DNA of 64,000 bases from Pasteurellaceae bacterium Orientalotternb1 (lineage in GTDB: Bacteria; Pseudomonadota; Gammaproteobacteria; Enterobacterales; Pasteurellaceae): the NCBI GenBank assembly GCA_011455275.1, contig CP015028.1:2144911-2208910 (forward strand), written 5' to 3'. This document shows positions 37,352 through 44,500 of this stretch, piece after piece. Both the position numbers and the translations under genes were made by a program. The notes under the pieces are model-generated. The model was given only the letters and a program-made list of their open reading frames with translations, was not told the origin of the DNA and made no database searches. Within the stretch, counting starts at the first letter, position 1. The number at the start of each line of letters is the position of its first letter.

Positions 37352-37418
37352 CTCACCAGCCGACACAAGTGAGATATGTCAAGGGATTGGAGGACTTGTC
37401 GGAGTCGTACTCCCTTGC
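37352..37418 (+). ncRNA. Kissing-loop RNA element, copy B
   Basis: Same plan with different bases: P1 CTCAC (37352-37356) / GTGAG (37369-37373); P2 CAAGGGA (37380-37386) / TCCCTTG (37411-37417); P3 GACT (37393-37396) / AGTC (37403-37406). P1-loop CCGACA (37360-37365) is complementary to the P3 loop TGTCGG (37397-37402). Confidence 0.75.
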
Positions 37419-37424
37419 TTCATT

Positions 37425-37500
37425 ACCTTACCCGCTGCCACAGGTAAGGTACGCTGGAAGTAGGATTGGAGGTCTTGGCAGAGACTGCTCTTCCAATGCG
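37425..37500 (+). ncRNA. Kissing-loop RNA element, copy C
   Basis: P1 ACCTTACC (37425-37432) / GGTAAGGT (37443-37450); P2 CGC+TGGAAG (37452-37460) / CTTCCA+GCG (37490-37500) with the same AT bulge as copy A; P3 GTCT (37472-37475) / AGAC (37482-37485). P1-loop CTGCCA (37435-37440) matches P3 loop TGGCAG (37476-37481). It ends 26 bp before the next gene. Confidence 0.75.
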
Positions 37501-37526
37501 GTAATTTAACTATAGGACTAAACCCC

Positions 37527-38021
37527 ATGACTGTCAATATTGAAATCAACCAAGACACCATTTCCACTGCCCTTGCTCAAGCGGTGGCGGTGTTAGCCAA
37601 CCCCAAGGCGATGTTTGCCGAAATCGGCGAAACTTTAATTGAAATCCACCAAATTCGTTTCGCTCAACAACAAGCCCCAGACGGCACGCCGTGGCAACCC
37701 CTTGCAGATTGGTATAAAGCCAGCAAGAAACGCAATGCGGATAAAATTCTCACGGCTGACGGGCATTTGCGTGGTACACTACGCTACCAAGCCAGCCAGA
37801 AAGATGTGGTGTTCGGCTCCGACCGCCCTTATGCGGCAATCCACCAGTTCGGCGGCACAATAAAACCGAAAGGCAATTACCCGTTAAAACTCGGTGCAGG
37901 CGAAAAAGCCCCACGGGCAATGCAGGTGGAAATCCCCGCTCGCCCTTGGTTGGGATTATCGGCTGCTGATGAGCAACAATTGGTCGAAATTGCCCGTTCT
38001 CACCTAAAAAAACGCCTTTAA
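37527..38021 (+). CDS. Virion morphogenesis protein (gpG-like)
   Basis: The 164-residue protein matches the Mu gpG family: FAEIGETLIEIHQIRFAQQ, PDGTPWQPLADWYK, ILTADGHLRGTLRYQ, DRPYAAIHQFGG and the C-terminal IPARPWLGLSAADEQ. In Mu gpG acts in tail/head assembly. Separated from MuF only by the RNA elements. Confidence 0.9.
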   Translation: MTVNIEINQDTISTALAQAVAVLANPKAMFAEIGETLIEIHQIRFAQQQAPDGTPWQPLADWYKASKKRNADKILTADGHLRGTLRYQASQKDVVFGSDRPYAAIHQFGGTIKPKGNYPLKLGAGEKAPRAMQVEIPARPWLGLSAADEQQLVEIARSHLKKRL

Positions 38022-38388
38022 GGGCTAAAACGCCCATACACGCGTTTTAATCTGAAAAAGAGGAATGATAGGGCAAAGTCAATTTAGGGCGGTTATAACC
38101 ACTTATAAACGCCCTAAAATAGATGTTTGTGTTCTAGCGTTATTTTGTTTCCTGTTCACTCTCAAAAACGGTGTTTTTCCCTTAAAAGGGCTATCTTTTT
38201 TCACATAGTGAAAATAAGTTACAAAAAAACGCTTGCAAGCGGTCAGTTTTGGCGGTAAATTTGCAGTCGCTCTCAAAAAGCATTACGTTACGGATGGCAC
38301 AACCGTTATTTCGTGCTATTTTTTTGCCTGAATACCAGAGAACCTTGAGTTCCAGAGTATCAAGGTAAAAAGAAAATCAATTTATCAA
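38022..38388. other. Structured non-coding stretch before antirepressor
   Basis: No convincing gene. It holds an almost perfect long hairpin (38083-38118: TTTAGGGCG, g, TTATAA, loop CCAC, TTATAA, a, CGCCCTAAA), a terminator-like CCCTTAAAAGGG followed by CTATCTTTTTT (38179-38202), a dyad TTTTCACatAGTGAAAA, an uptake sequence near 38236-38244, and a CCTTGA...TCAAGG dyad (38343-38364). The density suggests a control region where upstream transcription ends and antirepressor expression is set. Confidence 0.55.
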
Positions 38389-38505
38389 TGGTCGGCGGTG
38401 TGAGGAATACAACACCGCAAGGGAATAACTCCGCTGTTTAACGTACAGTTTTGAGCCGCCGACCACCCTACTCAAAATAGGGTCTCTTAATCAGAGGAAT
38501 ACGTT
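38389..38505 (+). ncRNA. Structured leader RNA of the antirepressor gene
   Basis: Ten-base closing stem TGGTCGGCGG (38389-38398) / CCGCCGACCA (38456-38465), enclosing small hairpins including CTGT/ACAG (38434-38448). Then ACCCTA/TAGGGT (38465-38470 with 38478-38483), and CTCT (38484-38487) / AGAG (38493-38496) which covers the ribosome site GAGG before the ATG at 38506. This looks like a leader that can hide the ribosome site. Confidence 0.5.
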
Positions 38506-39132
38506 ATGCCAATTACTACCTTTCAGGGCGTGATCGCCAATCAATCCACTCTTCTTGTGAATGCTCGTGAACTCCATGAACGTCTTCAAATTTCAACCCG
38601 TTTTGATATTTGGATTAACCGCCGAATTTCAGAATATAGCTTCGTTGAAAATCTTGATTTCATCGAACGATCAAATTTGAACAATCGTGGATTTTTCAAA
38701 ACTGAAGTCAAAGACTACCACCTCACTCTTGATATGGCGAAAGAGTTGTGTATGCTCGAACGCTCCGAACTCGGTCGCCAAGCCCGCCGTTATTTTATTG
38801 AGCAGGAAAAACACGCCCGTACCCTTGCGGAACAGAACGCTAAACTGCTTGCCAGCATTCCGCCATTTTTATTAAGCAATCCTGACACCACTACTCGCCT
38901 TATTGAACGTGCTCAGAACGCTTTCTTTGTTGCCCACCCTGAAGGCAAGGAAATTCTACGTTACCGTGAGATGGGGCTCACCAACGCCGAAATCGCCAAA
39001 CTGCTCAACATAGGGAAAACAACGCTTAAACGCCGTTTAGCCACTATTTTCAGTCTTGGATTGGCAGAGCGTAAGCCCTCGCCTTTTGGGGTAAAAGCCG
39101 CTCAATCAACACAACTTACGTTAATGGTATAA
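38506..39132 (+). CDS. AntA/AntB-type antirepressor protein
   Basis: The 208-residue protein has an N-terminal AntA/AntB domain (LLVNARELHERLQISTRFDIWINRRI, then KDYHLTLDMAKELCMLER, GRQARRYFIEQEK) and a C-terminal helix-turn-helix-like part (GLTNAEIAKLLNIGKTTLKRRLA). Such proteins inactivate phage repressors. Its location inside the head-gene cluster, far from the repressor, is unusual. It has its own structured leader and a terminator after the next gene, so it forms a separate small unit. Confidence 0.82.
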   Translation: MPITTFQGVIANQSTLLVNARELHERLQISTRFDIWINRRISEYSFVENLDFIERSNLNNRGFFKTEVKDYHLTLDMAKELCMLERSELGRQARRYFIEQEKHARTLAEQNAKLLASIPPFLLSNPDTTTRLIERAQNAFFVAHPEGKEILRYREMGLTNAEIAKLLNIGKTTLKRRLATIFSLGLAERKPSPFGVKAAQSTQLTLMV

Positions 39133-39142
39133 GGAGGCGACA

Positions 39143-39400
39143 ATGACACCACAACAAGCACTTCAACAACAAGCGGATGAACTTTGTAATAGCATGCGTT
39201 ATTTAACCGTGATACCCAGTATTTTACGTTGGCAGCAAGCGGAATATGAACGTTTAGTTACGGTGGATAAAATGGAAGTAATGGAACATTTAGGCGACTT
39301 ATCTAAATTATTTGAAGCCGGTATTGCTTCGTTAATGACGAGAGTCGAAAAAATCGATCAAATTCTATTTGATATTGAAATGGCGGAGGAAAAACATTAA
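39143..39400 (+). CDS. Hypothetical protein paired with antirepressor
   Basis: 85 residues, helical (LSKLFEAGIASLMTRVEKIDQILFDIEMAEE). 10 bp after the antirepressor stop, then a terminator, so part of the same inserted unit. No family recognised. Confidence 0.65.
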   Translation: MTPQQALQQQADELCNSMRYLTVIPSILRWQQAEYERLVTVDKMEVMEHLGDLSKLFEAGIASLMTRVEKIDQILFDIEMAEEKH

Positions 39401-39421
39401 ATTAGCCCGTCTTAAAACACA

Positions 39422-39457
39422 AACGCCTTGAGATATAACCACTCAAGGCGTTTTTTC
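39422..39457 (+). terminator. Terminator after antirepressor unit
   Basis: AACGCCTTGAG pairs with CTCAAGGCGTT (11 bp, 9-nt loop), followed by TTTTTC. Confidence 0.9.
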
Positions 39458-39499
39458 TATCCGAGTAAAAAAGACCTTTTGTTCCCCTCTCGCTATGCT
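39455..39499 (+). promoter_or_regulatory. Putative activator-dependent late promoter upstream of protease gene
   Basis: TTCTATCCGAGTAAAAAA and GCTATGCT repeat the site at 30093-30138 with identical 31-bp spacing. It directly follows a terminator and precedes the protease gene, the place of Mu promoter PI. -10 likely TATGCT (39494-39499). Confidence 0.65.
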
Positions 39500-39517
39500 A
39501 TCGCCATCTTTGATTTG

Positions 39518-40531
39518 ATGGACTTGCAACCAATGAAACTCACCAAAATGGAAATTATGAAACTGGGTAAACACACGGCAGTTGATGGCCGTGAAGTTTC
39601 ATTTTCTGCCGCTGATTTAACCGACTTGGTAAACAGCTACGACCCGAAACTGTTTGAATCCCCGATTGTTATCGGGCACCCACAGCTTACTTCCCCCGCT
39701 TATGGCTGGGTGCGTGAAATGAGTTTTGAAGGCGACACCCTATTTGCCACGGTGGGGCAAATTGATGCCGCCTTTGCTGATGCCGTCAATGAAGGGCGTT
39801 ATAAAAAACGCAGTGCGTCTATCTTTTTGCCGAATTCGCTCGGCAATCCGAAACCCGGTCATTTTTATTTGCGTCACATCGGCTTTCTCGGCGGGGTGCC
39901 GCCTGCTGTGAAAGGCTTGGCTGATGTGAGCTTTGCAGCCAACACTGAAGGCGAAGACGCCTTTGTCGATTTCGCCTTTGCAACTAACCCACAACCTAAC
40001 CCTAAAGAGGACAACTCAATGAAGACAGACAAAGAAAAAACCGATGCGGAAAAAGCCGTTGCACAGCGTGAAGCCGAGCTGAACGCCCGTGAAGCAGCAC
40101 TAAAAGACCGTGAAAATAAGGTGGCAGCAGCTGAAACGGAAAACGCACAGAAAGCACAACAAGCCGCACAACAGGCTGCCACCGACTTCGCTGCACAGCT
40201 GGTGAAAGACGGCAAGGTCTTGCCCGCTCAAAAAGCAGGCTTAATTGAAGTAATGGTAAAACTCGGTAACGAGCCCGTCTCCTTCTCCGATGGCACACAA
40301 ACCATTTCTAAATCTGCCCTTGATGTGCTGAAAGAAGTGTTAAGCCAAAAGCCCGTTGATTTTGCGGAAAAAGCAGGCGAAGAAGGCGAGCCAGAAGAGG
40401 CGGTGGATTTTGCCGACCCAAGTGCTATTGCTAATGCCGCCATTGGTTATCAGCAAGAACAAGCCAATAAGGGCATCCATATTTCGATGACGGATGCGGT
40501 GAATCACATTACCAAAGGAGCGAAGAAATAA
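39518..40531 (+). CDS. Prohead protease/scaffold (Mu gpI-like)
   Basis: The 337-residue protein has an N-terminal protease domain (YDPKLFESPIVIGHPQ, AYGWVREMSFEGDTLFATV, YKKRSASIFL, YLRHIGFLGGVPPAVKGL) and a C-terminal coiled-coil scaffold (about residues 168-250, rich in A/E/K). An in-frame ATG at 40019 with AAAGAGGA upstream would yield the scaffold alone, like Mu gpZ within gpI. Start choice between 39518 and 39533 is unsure; neither has a clear ribosome site. Confidence 0.88.
   Translation: MDLQPMKLTKMEIMKLGKHTAVDGREVSFSAADLTDLVNSYDPKLFESPIVIGHPQLTSPAYGWVREMSFEGDTLFATVGQIDAAFADAVNEGRYKKRSASIFLPNSLGNPKPGHFYLRHIGFLGGVPPAVKGLADVSFAANTEGEDAFVDFAFATNPQPNPKEDNSMKTDKEKTDAEKAVAQREAELNAREAALKDRENKVAAAETENAQKAQQAAQQAATDFAAQLVKDGKVLPAQKAGLIEVMVKLGNEPVSFSDGTQTISKSALDVLKEVLSQKPVDFAEKAGEEGEPEEAVDFADPSAIANAAIGYQQEQANKGIHISMTDAVNHITKGAKK
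40019..40531 (+). CDS. Internal-start scaffold protein (gpZ-like), same frame
   Basis: ATG at 40019 behind AAAGAGGACAACTCA begins MKTDKEKTDAEKAVAQREAE, precisely at the boundary between protease and coiled-coil scaffold. Mu makes its scaffold from such an internal start. Predicted 170 residues. Confidence 0.6.
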   Translation: MKTDKEKTDAEKAVAQREAELNAREAALKDRENKVAAAETENAQKAQQAAQQAATDFAAQLVKDGKVLPAQKAGLIEVMVKLGNEPVSFSDGTQTISKSALDVLKEVLSQKPVDFAEKAGEEGEPEEAVDFADPSAIANAAIGYQQEQANKGIHISMTDAVNHITKGAKK

Positions 40532-40899
40532 TGAAACAGATCCATAACGTAGTCATTGCCTATGCCGCAGAAGGTGCCATTTTAGGTTATCGCATTGTGG
40601 CACACGGTGAAGAAAGTGGTGGGGTTAAACAAGCCACTGCGGTTACCGATAAATTATTAGGTGTTACCACCCGTATGCCAAAAGACCCAGGTGAACACAC
40701 TGATGTCGTACGTTCTGGCTTAACGCCTGTCGTGTATGGCGACACCTTAAAACGGGGTGATTTTGTCACAACAGACAATCAAGGTCGTGCCGTGAAAGCG
40801 ACAAACCAGCAAATGTATGTTGGCACCGCCGAAGAAGACGGCGAAGCCGATGACATCGGTTCCATTTTTGTGACCTTTGGTACTTTCGCCTCGGCGTAA
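40531..40899 (+). CDS. Capsid decoration-like protein
   Basis: 122 residues resembling DUF2190/capsid-cement proteins: NVVIAYAAEGAILGYRIVAHG, ATAVTDKLLGVTTR, GDTLKRGDFVTTDNQGRAV. It lies between scaffold and major capsid. The start overlaps the protease stop. Confidence 0.75.
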   Translation: MKQIHNVVIAYAAEGAILGYRIVAHGEESGGVKQATAVTDKLLGVTTRMPKDPGEHTDVVRSGLTPVVYGDTLKRGDFVTTDNQGRAVKATNQQMYVGTAEEDGEADDIGSIFVTFGTFASA

Positions 40900-40953
40900 G
40901 ACAAGCGGTCAGATTCTGTAACTTTTTTGCAAATAGTGAAAAAAGGAAAAACG

Positions 40954-41877
40954 ATGAGTAAAGCAAACTTCCCTATCGATGCGGTGCTAACGGCGATTGC
41001 GATTGCCTATCGCAACCGCCATATGATTGCCGATAGCGTGCTCCACCGTGTGCCCGTCGGTAAACAAGAATTCAAATACCGTGAATTTGATCTCGGTGAA
41101 TCATTCACCGTGCCAGATGTGCGTGTCGGTCGAACGTCTCGCCCAAATCAAGTGGAATTCAGTGCCAAAGATTTAACGGCATCCACCGAAGATTTCGCCT
41201 TAGATGCACCAATTCCGAATGTGGATTTGAAAAACGCCCCAGTTGGTTACGACCCAAGAGGACGTGCGGTAGAACAAACCACCAACTTAATTGAATTGGC
41301 TCGTGAAGTGCGTACCGCAAATCTCGTGTTTAACGAAAAATCTTACGCCACGGGGCTTAAAAAGACATTAAGCGGTAATACCCAGTGGACGCACGACGAT
41401 GCCAACCCCATCGATCACATTTTAGAGGCACTCGATGCCCCCATTATGCGCCCAAATGTGATGGTGTTAGGTCAGCGTGCGGCAACCGCCTTACGCCGTA
41501 ATAAAGCCATCGTCAAAGCCTATAACGGTTCATTAGGTGATTCAGGTTTAGTGCCACTTGCCTTTATTCGTGACTTGTTTGAAGTCGAAGACATCTTGGT
41601 CGGTCAATCCTTGGTGAATTCGGTGAATCCAGGCAAAAAGCCAGTGCTCAATCAAGCGTGGGGCAACCACTGTAGCTTGTTCTACCGTGACCGTTTAGCC
41701 GATACCAACGGCGGCACCAGCTTTGGTTTAACGGCTCAATTTGGCGACCGTGAAGTGCGTGACATTGTTGATAACGATATGGGCTATCGCGGTGGCAGTC
41801 GCTTGCGTGTCGGCGAATCGGTTAAAGAGCTGATTATCGCCAAAGACTTAGGCTACTTCTTGAAAGACGTGGCGTAA
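40954..41877 (+). CDS. Major capsid protein
   Basis: The 307-residue protein, by position and size, is the major head subunit: KANFPIDAVLTAIAIAYRNRHMIAD, FKYREFDLGESFTVPD, VMVLGQRAATALRRN, and a C-terminal DNDMGYRGGSRLRVGESVKELI. It matches the capsid type of B3-like transposable phages rather than Mu gpT, which I judge from pattern only. ATG at 40954 follows AAAGGAAAA; an uptake sequence lies just upstream (40901-40909). Confidence 0.85.
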   Translation: MSKANFPIDAVLTAIAIAYRNRHMIADSVLHRVPVGKQEFKYREFDLGESFTVPDVRVGRTSRPNQVEFSAKDLTASTEDFALDAPIPNVDLKNAPVGYDPRGRAVEQTTNLIELAREVRTANLVFNEKSYATGLKKTLSGNTQWTHDDANPIDHILEALDAPIMRPNVMVLGQRAATALRRNKAIVKAYNGSLGDSGLVPLAFIRDLFEVEDILVGQSLVNSVNPGKKPVLNQAWGNHCSLFYRDRLADTNGGTSFGLTAQFGDREVRDIVDNDMGYRGGSRLRVGESVKELIIAKDLGYFLKDVA

Positions 41878-42389
41878 TGATGGCGACACCTTACCTCTCC
41901 CTACCGCAACTGGCAGATAAGCCAGGGGCGGTAGAGCTGGCACAAGTCACGGCTCAATCAGGGCAAATGCCTGTCGCATTTGACCTGTTAGAGCAAGCGT
42001 TACAAGGCAAATCGATCGATACATTGCCACAAACGCAACAGGTGCCGATCCAAAAAGCACTTGACCGCATTCACGAAGCCATCACGGATGCGTGTGCGGT
42101 AATAGATGGTTTTTTAACGCAACGTGGCTATGTGTTGCCTTTTAAAAAAACGCCAACAGTACTCACGGCTTGGGCAAGAGCGATTACCCGTTATTACTTG
42201 CACCAACATCTGATTTCAGAGGAGAAGAACAACCCGATTGTCCGTGATTACCGTGATGCCATGAAAATGCTTCAGCTCGTTGCCGAAGGGAAATTTTCAC
42301 TGGGTGCGGATGACACTTTGGCAAGTTTTAGCCCGAAAGCAAAACGTATTGAGCGCATTTTTACCCAACAAACCCTCAAGGATTACTGA
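41877..42389 (+). CDS. DUF1320 (gp36-like) head-tail connector protein
   Basis: The 170-residue protein has the family's helical core: IHEAITDACAVIDGFLTQRGYVLPF and LTAWARAITRYYLHQH, VRDYRDAMKMLQLVAEGK. Members act at the head-tail joint. Start overlaps the capsid stop. Confidence 0.85.
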   Translation: MMATPYLSLPQLADKPGAVELAQVTAQSGQMPVAFDLLEQALQGKSIDTLPQTQQVPIQKALDRIHEAITDACAVIDGFLTQRGYVLPFKKTPTVLTAWARAITRYYLHQHLISEEKNNPIVRDYRDAMKMLQLVAEGKFSLGADDTLASFSPKAKRIERIFTQQTLKDY

Positions 42390-42841
42390 TGTTTAACAGC
42401 ACTGCCCCTTTTGACCTGAAATTGGTGATCGATCAATTAAAGCCGCTGATGCCTGAACACATCAAGCACATTGGCAGCACGGCAGAATATCGTTCGATTA
42501 CCCATTTAAGTTTGGCTGGATTACCCACTCCCGCAGTTTATGTGGTGCCGAATCACGAAGTTGGGCATCAAGATGGCATCGCCACACGTCAGATGATGAC
42601 GGTGACGTTTTCGGTAGTGGTGATCGTCCACTCCTACCAATACAGCCCCGACAACCCACAACTTGCCATTTCTAATCCCGTGATTGGCAAAATTCGTGAA
42701 ACGTTAATGGGTTGGGTGCCACCGATAAAAGGGGCAAGGGAAACGCACTTTGTGCGTGGGGATGTGCTGGATTACAGCAACAGTTATTTAGCTTGGATGG
42801 AAACATACAAGACATCAATGTTAATAGGAAAAACACGATGA
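42389..42841 (+). CDS. Gp37-like tail terminator/completion protein
   Basis: The 150-residue protein resembles Mu gp37 (DUF1834): a small alpha/beta protein with LPTPAVYVVPNHEVG, FSVVVIVHSYQY and ETHFVRGDVLDYSNSYLAWME. It probably caps the tail tube. It overlaps the next gene. Confidence 0.78.
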   Translation: MFNSTAPFDLKLVIDQLKPLMPEHIKHIGSTAEYRSITHLSLAGLPTPAVYVVPNHEVGHQDGIATRQMMTVTFSVVVIVHSYQYSPDNPQLAISNPVIGKIRETLMGWVPPIKGARETHFVRGDVLDYSNSYLAWMETYKTSMLIGKTR

Positions 42842-43098
42842 AAACCGTAAAACTACTGAAAAGTCATATCCACGCCGGTGTGAGCCACGTGGCAGGCGAT
42901 GAATTGAGTGTCACTGATGCCGATGCGACATTTATTGTGGCACAAGGCATTGGCGAAGAGGTGAAAACCAAAAAGCCAAAACCATCGAAACCTGAGGCAG
43001 CCAGTGAGCAGAAAACACAGCAAGAGTCTGCAACAGAGTCCAAAGCCACAGAATCAGAAAAACCAGAAGAAGGAGAAAAAAACGATGAGCAAAAATAA
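42838..43098 (+). CDS. Small tail-region protein with low-complexity C-terminus
   Basis: 86 residues: a short globular part (VKLLKSHIHAGVSHVAGDEL) typical of small phage proteins next to tail tubes, followed by ~40 residues of K/E/S/T/Q. Overlaps both neighbours; part of the structural operon. Confidence 0.75.
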   Translation: MKTVKLLKSHIHAGVSHVAGDELSVTDADATFIVAQGIGEEVKTKKPKPSKPEAASEQKTQQESATESKATESEKPEEGEKNDEQK

Positions 43099-43840
43099 AG
43101 AAACCTATTACTACGGGCAGGGTAAAGTTTATTTATCTAAGCGTGACAGTGCGGGCAATCCAGTGGATTTACGCTGGGTGGGAGATGTATCTGAATTGAC
43201 CGCAACACTCAATGTTGAAAGTCTTTCTCATAAAGAGAGCTATTCAGGGCAACGTACCACTGCACGTAAATTAGTGATCGGCACTGAAGGTGAAGTGAGT
43301 GCTAAGTTCCACGAAATGTCCCACGAAAACTTAGCATTGCTCTTACGGGGTAATACGAAAGAAGTGGATAGCGGCTCAGTTAGCGGTGAAAAGCTCCCTC
43401 GCAACATTACAGCCGATCAGCGTATTGCCTTGGTGCATCAAAATGTAAGCAATGTCACCATTGATACTCTCACAGAAGGTGAGGATTTCAGTGTTGATAA
43501 CGTCTTTGGTGTTGTCACTTTCTTAAAACCGCAAAGCGATTTTGAGCAGACCATTTCATACAACTACGGCAAAGTAACCAATACCACGATGCTCACCGAA
43601 CAGGCTGAAGATTTGTTCCTTCGTTACGAAGGCATCAACCTTGCGGAAAACAATCAATATCAGCTTGTGGAGCTTTATAAAGTGAACTTCGAGCCAGCCT
43701 CGGCTTTAGCCCTGATCAATACCGAAAACTCACTGGCAGCACTCGATGCAAAAGCGGCAATTTTAGCCGACAACACCAAAGCCAGCGATGACACCTTAGG
43801 ACGTTTCGGGCGTGTTGTGACAATCAATGCAGAGATGTAA
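43085..43840 (+). CDS. Major tail tube protein
   Basis: The 251-residue protein begins MSKNKETYYYGQGKVYLSKR and contains GDVSELTATLNVESLSHKES and FLRYEGINLAENNQ, features of long-tailed phage tail-tube subunits. The sheath gene of Mu (gpL) is absent, pointing to a non-contractile tail. The ATG overlaps the previous stop. Confidence 0.85.
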   Translation: MSKNKETYYYGQGKVYLSKRDSAGNPVDLRWVGDVSELTATLNVESLSHKESYSGQRTTARKLVIGTEGEVSAKFHEMSHENLALLLRGNTKEVDSGSVSGEKLPRNITADQRIALVHQNVSNVTIDTLTEGEDFSVDNVFGVVTFLKPQSDFEQTISYNYGKVTNTTMLTEQAEDLFLRYEGINLAENNQYQLVELYKVNFEPASALALINTENSLAALDAKAAILADNTKASDDTLGRFGRVVTINAEM

Positions 43841-43844
43841 TGGT

Positions 43845-44300
43845 ATGGATAAGACATTAACCACCACGGCAGAGCAATCTGCCGTTGATGAATTAGCGGT
43901 GCTGTTTCCGAACCAGTTGCTCGAAATCGGTGGTAAAACCATTGAAGTGTGCGAATACACCTTGCTTCAGCAAATGCAACATCGTGCACGTTTTGAGCCA
44001 TTTGTGCAGGCGTTGCGAGCATTGCTAAACGAAAATAGCGATTTCACCTTTGATCACATCCAAGATTGCATCGCTTCACACTATGAAGATGTGTTTTTCT
44101 TGGTGGGGTTATCTATCAATGAGCCTGTGTCATTTATTGAAAATCTGAAAGGTGAAGAAGCCGACGCTTTGCTTGCGGCATGGTGGGTAGTCAATTCTGA
44201 TTTTTTCGTGAAGCGCGTGGTGCTTCCATTGCAAGAGAAGATCATCAAAAACGCGCATCAACAAGCACGGTCGGATTTGGCGAAATCCTCCAAACCGTAA
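43845..44300 (+). CDS. Tail assembly chaperone, short form (G-like)
   Basis: 151 residues, acidic and helical (TAEQSAVDELAVLFPNQLLEIGG...). It lies between tail tube and tape measure, the usual place of the lambda G/GT pair. A slippery heptamer T TTT TTC in codon phase occurs at 44201-44207; the -1 frame stays open to 44482. Confidence 0.8.
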   Translation: MDKTLTTTAEQSAVDELAVLFPNQLLEIGGKTIEVCEYTLLQQMQHRARFEPFVQALRALLNENSDFTFDHIQDCIASHYEDVFFLVGLSINEPVSFIENLKGEEADALLAAWWVVNSDFFVKRVVLPLQEKIIKNAHQQARSDLAKSSKP

Positions 44301-44482
44301 TTGACCACGGACACACCTTTGATGCAATCAAACACTATACCGCTCGGCAGTTAAACCTCTTTTATGCGGAATGTATCAAAGCAGAGCGACGACAGCGGGC
44401 GGGAAGAACGATTGATGTGAGTTATGGGGTGAACGGTGGGAAAGAAATTGCAAATTATCTAAAGGAACTGACCGCTTGTTAG
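44201..44482 (+). CDS. Tail chaperone extension by -1 frameshift (GT-like)
   Basis: Zero-frame codons GAT TTT TTC form the heptamer T TTTTTC (44201-44207). The -1 frame opens exactly there, just after a TGA at 44198-44200, and continues 91 codons to TAG at 44480-44482 (ending ...IANYLKELTAC). There is no usable start codon for this frame by itself. The fusion would be about 212 aa. The conserved G/GT strategy of long-tailed phages makes this the best explanation. Confidence 0.75.
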   Translation, partial: FFREARGASIAREDHQKRASTSTVGFGEILQTVIDHGHTFDAIKHYTARQLNLFYAECIKAERRQRAGRTIDVSYGVNGGKEIANYLKELTAC

Positions 44483-44500
44483 CGGTCTCGTTTCACGCTT

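Noticed and set aside
43004-43084. Longer N-terminus of the tail tube protein
   Set aside because: It would overlap the preceding low-complexity coding region; ATG at 43085 with GAAGGAG upstream fits better.
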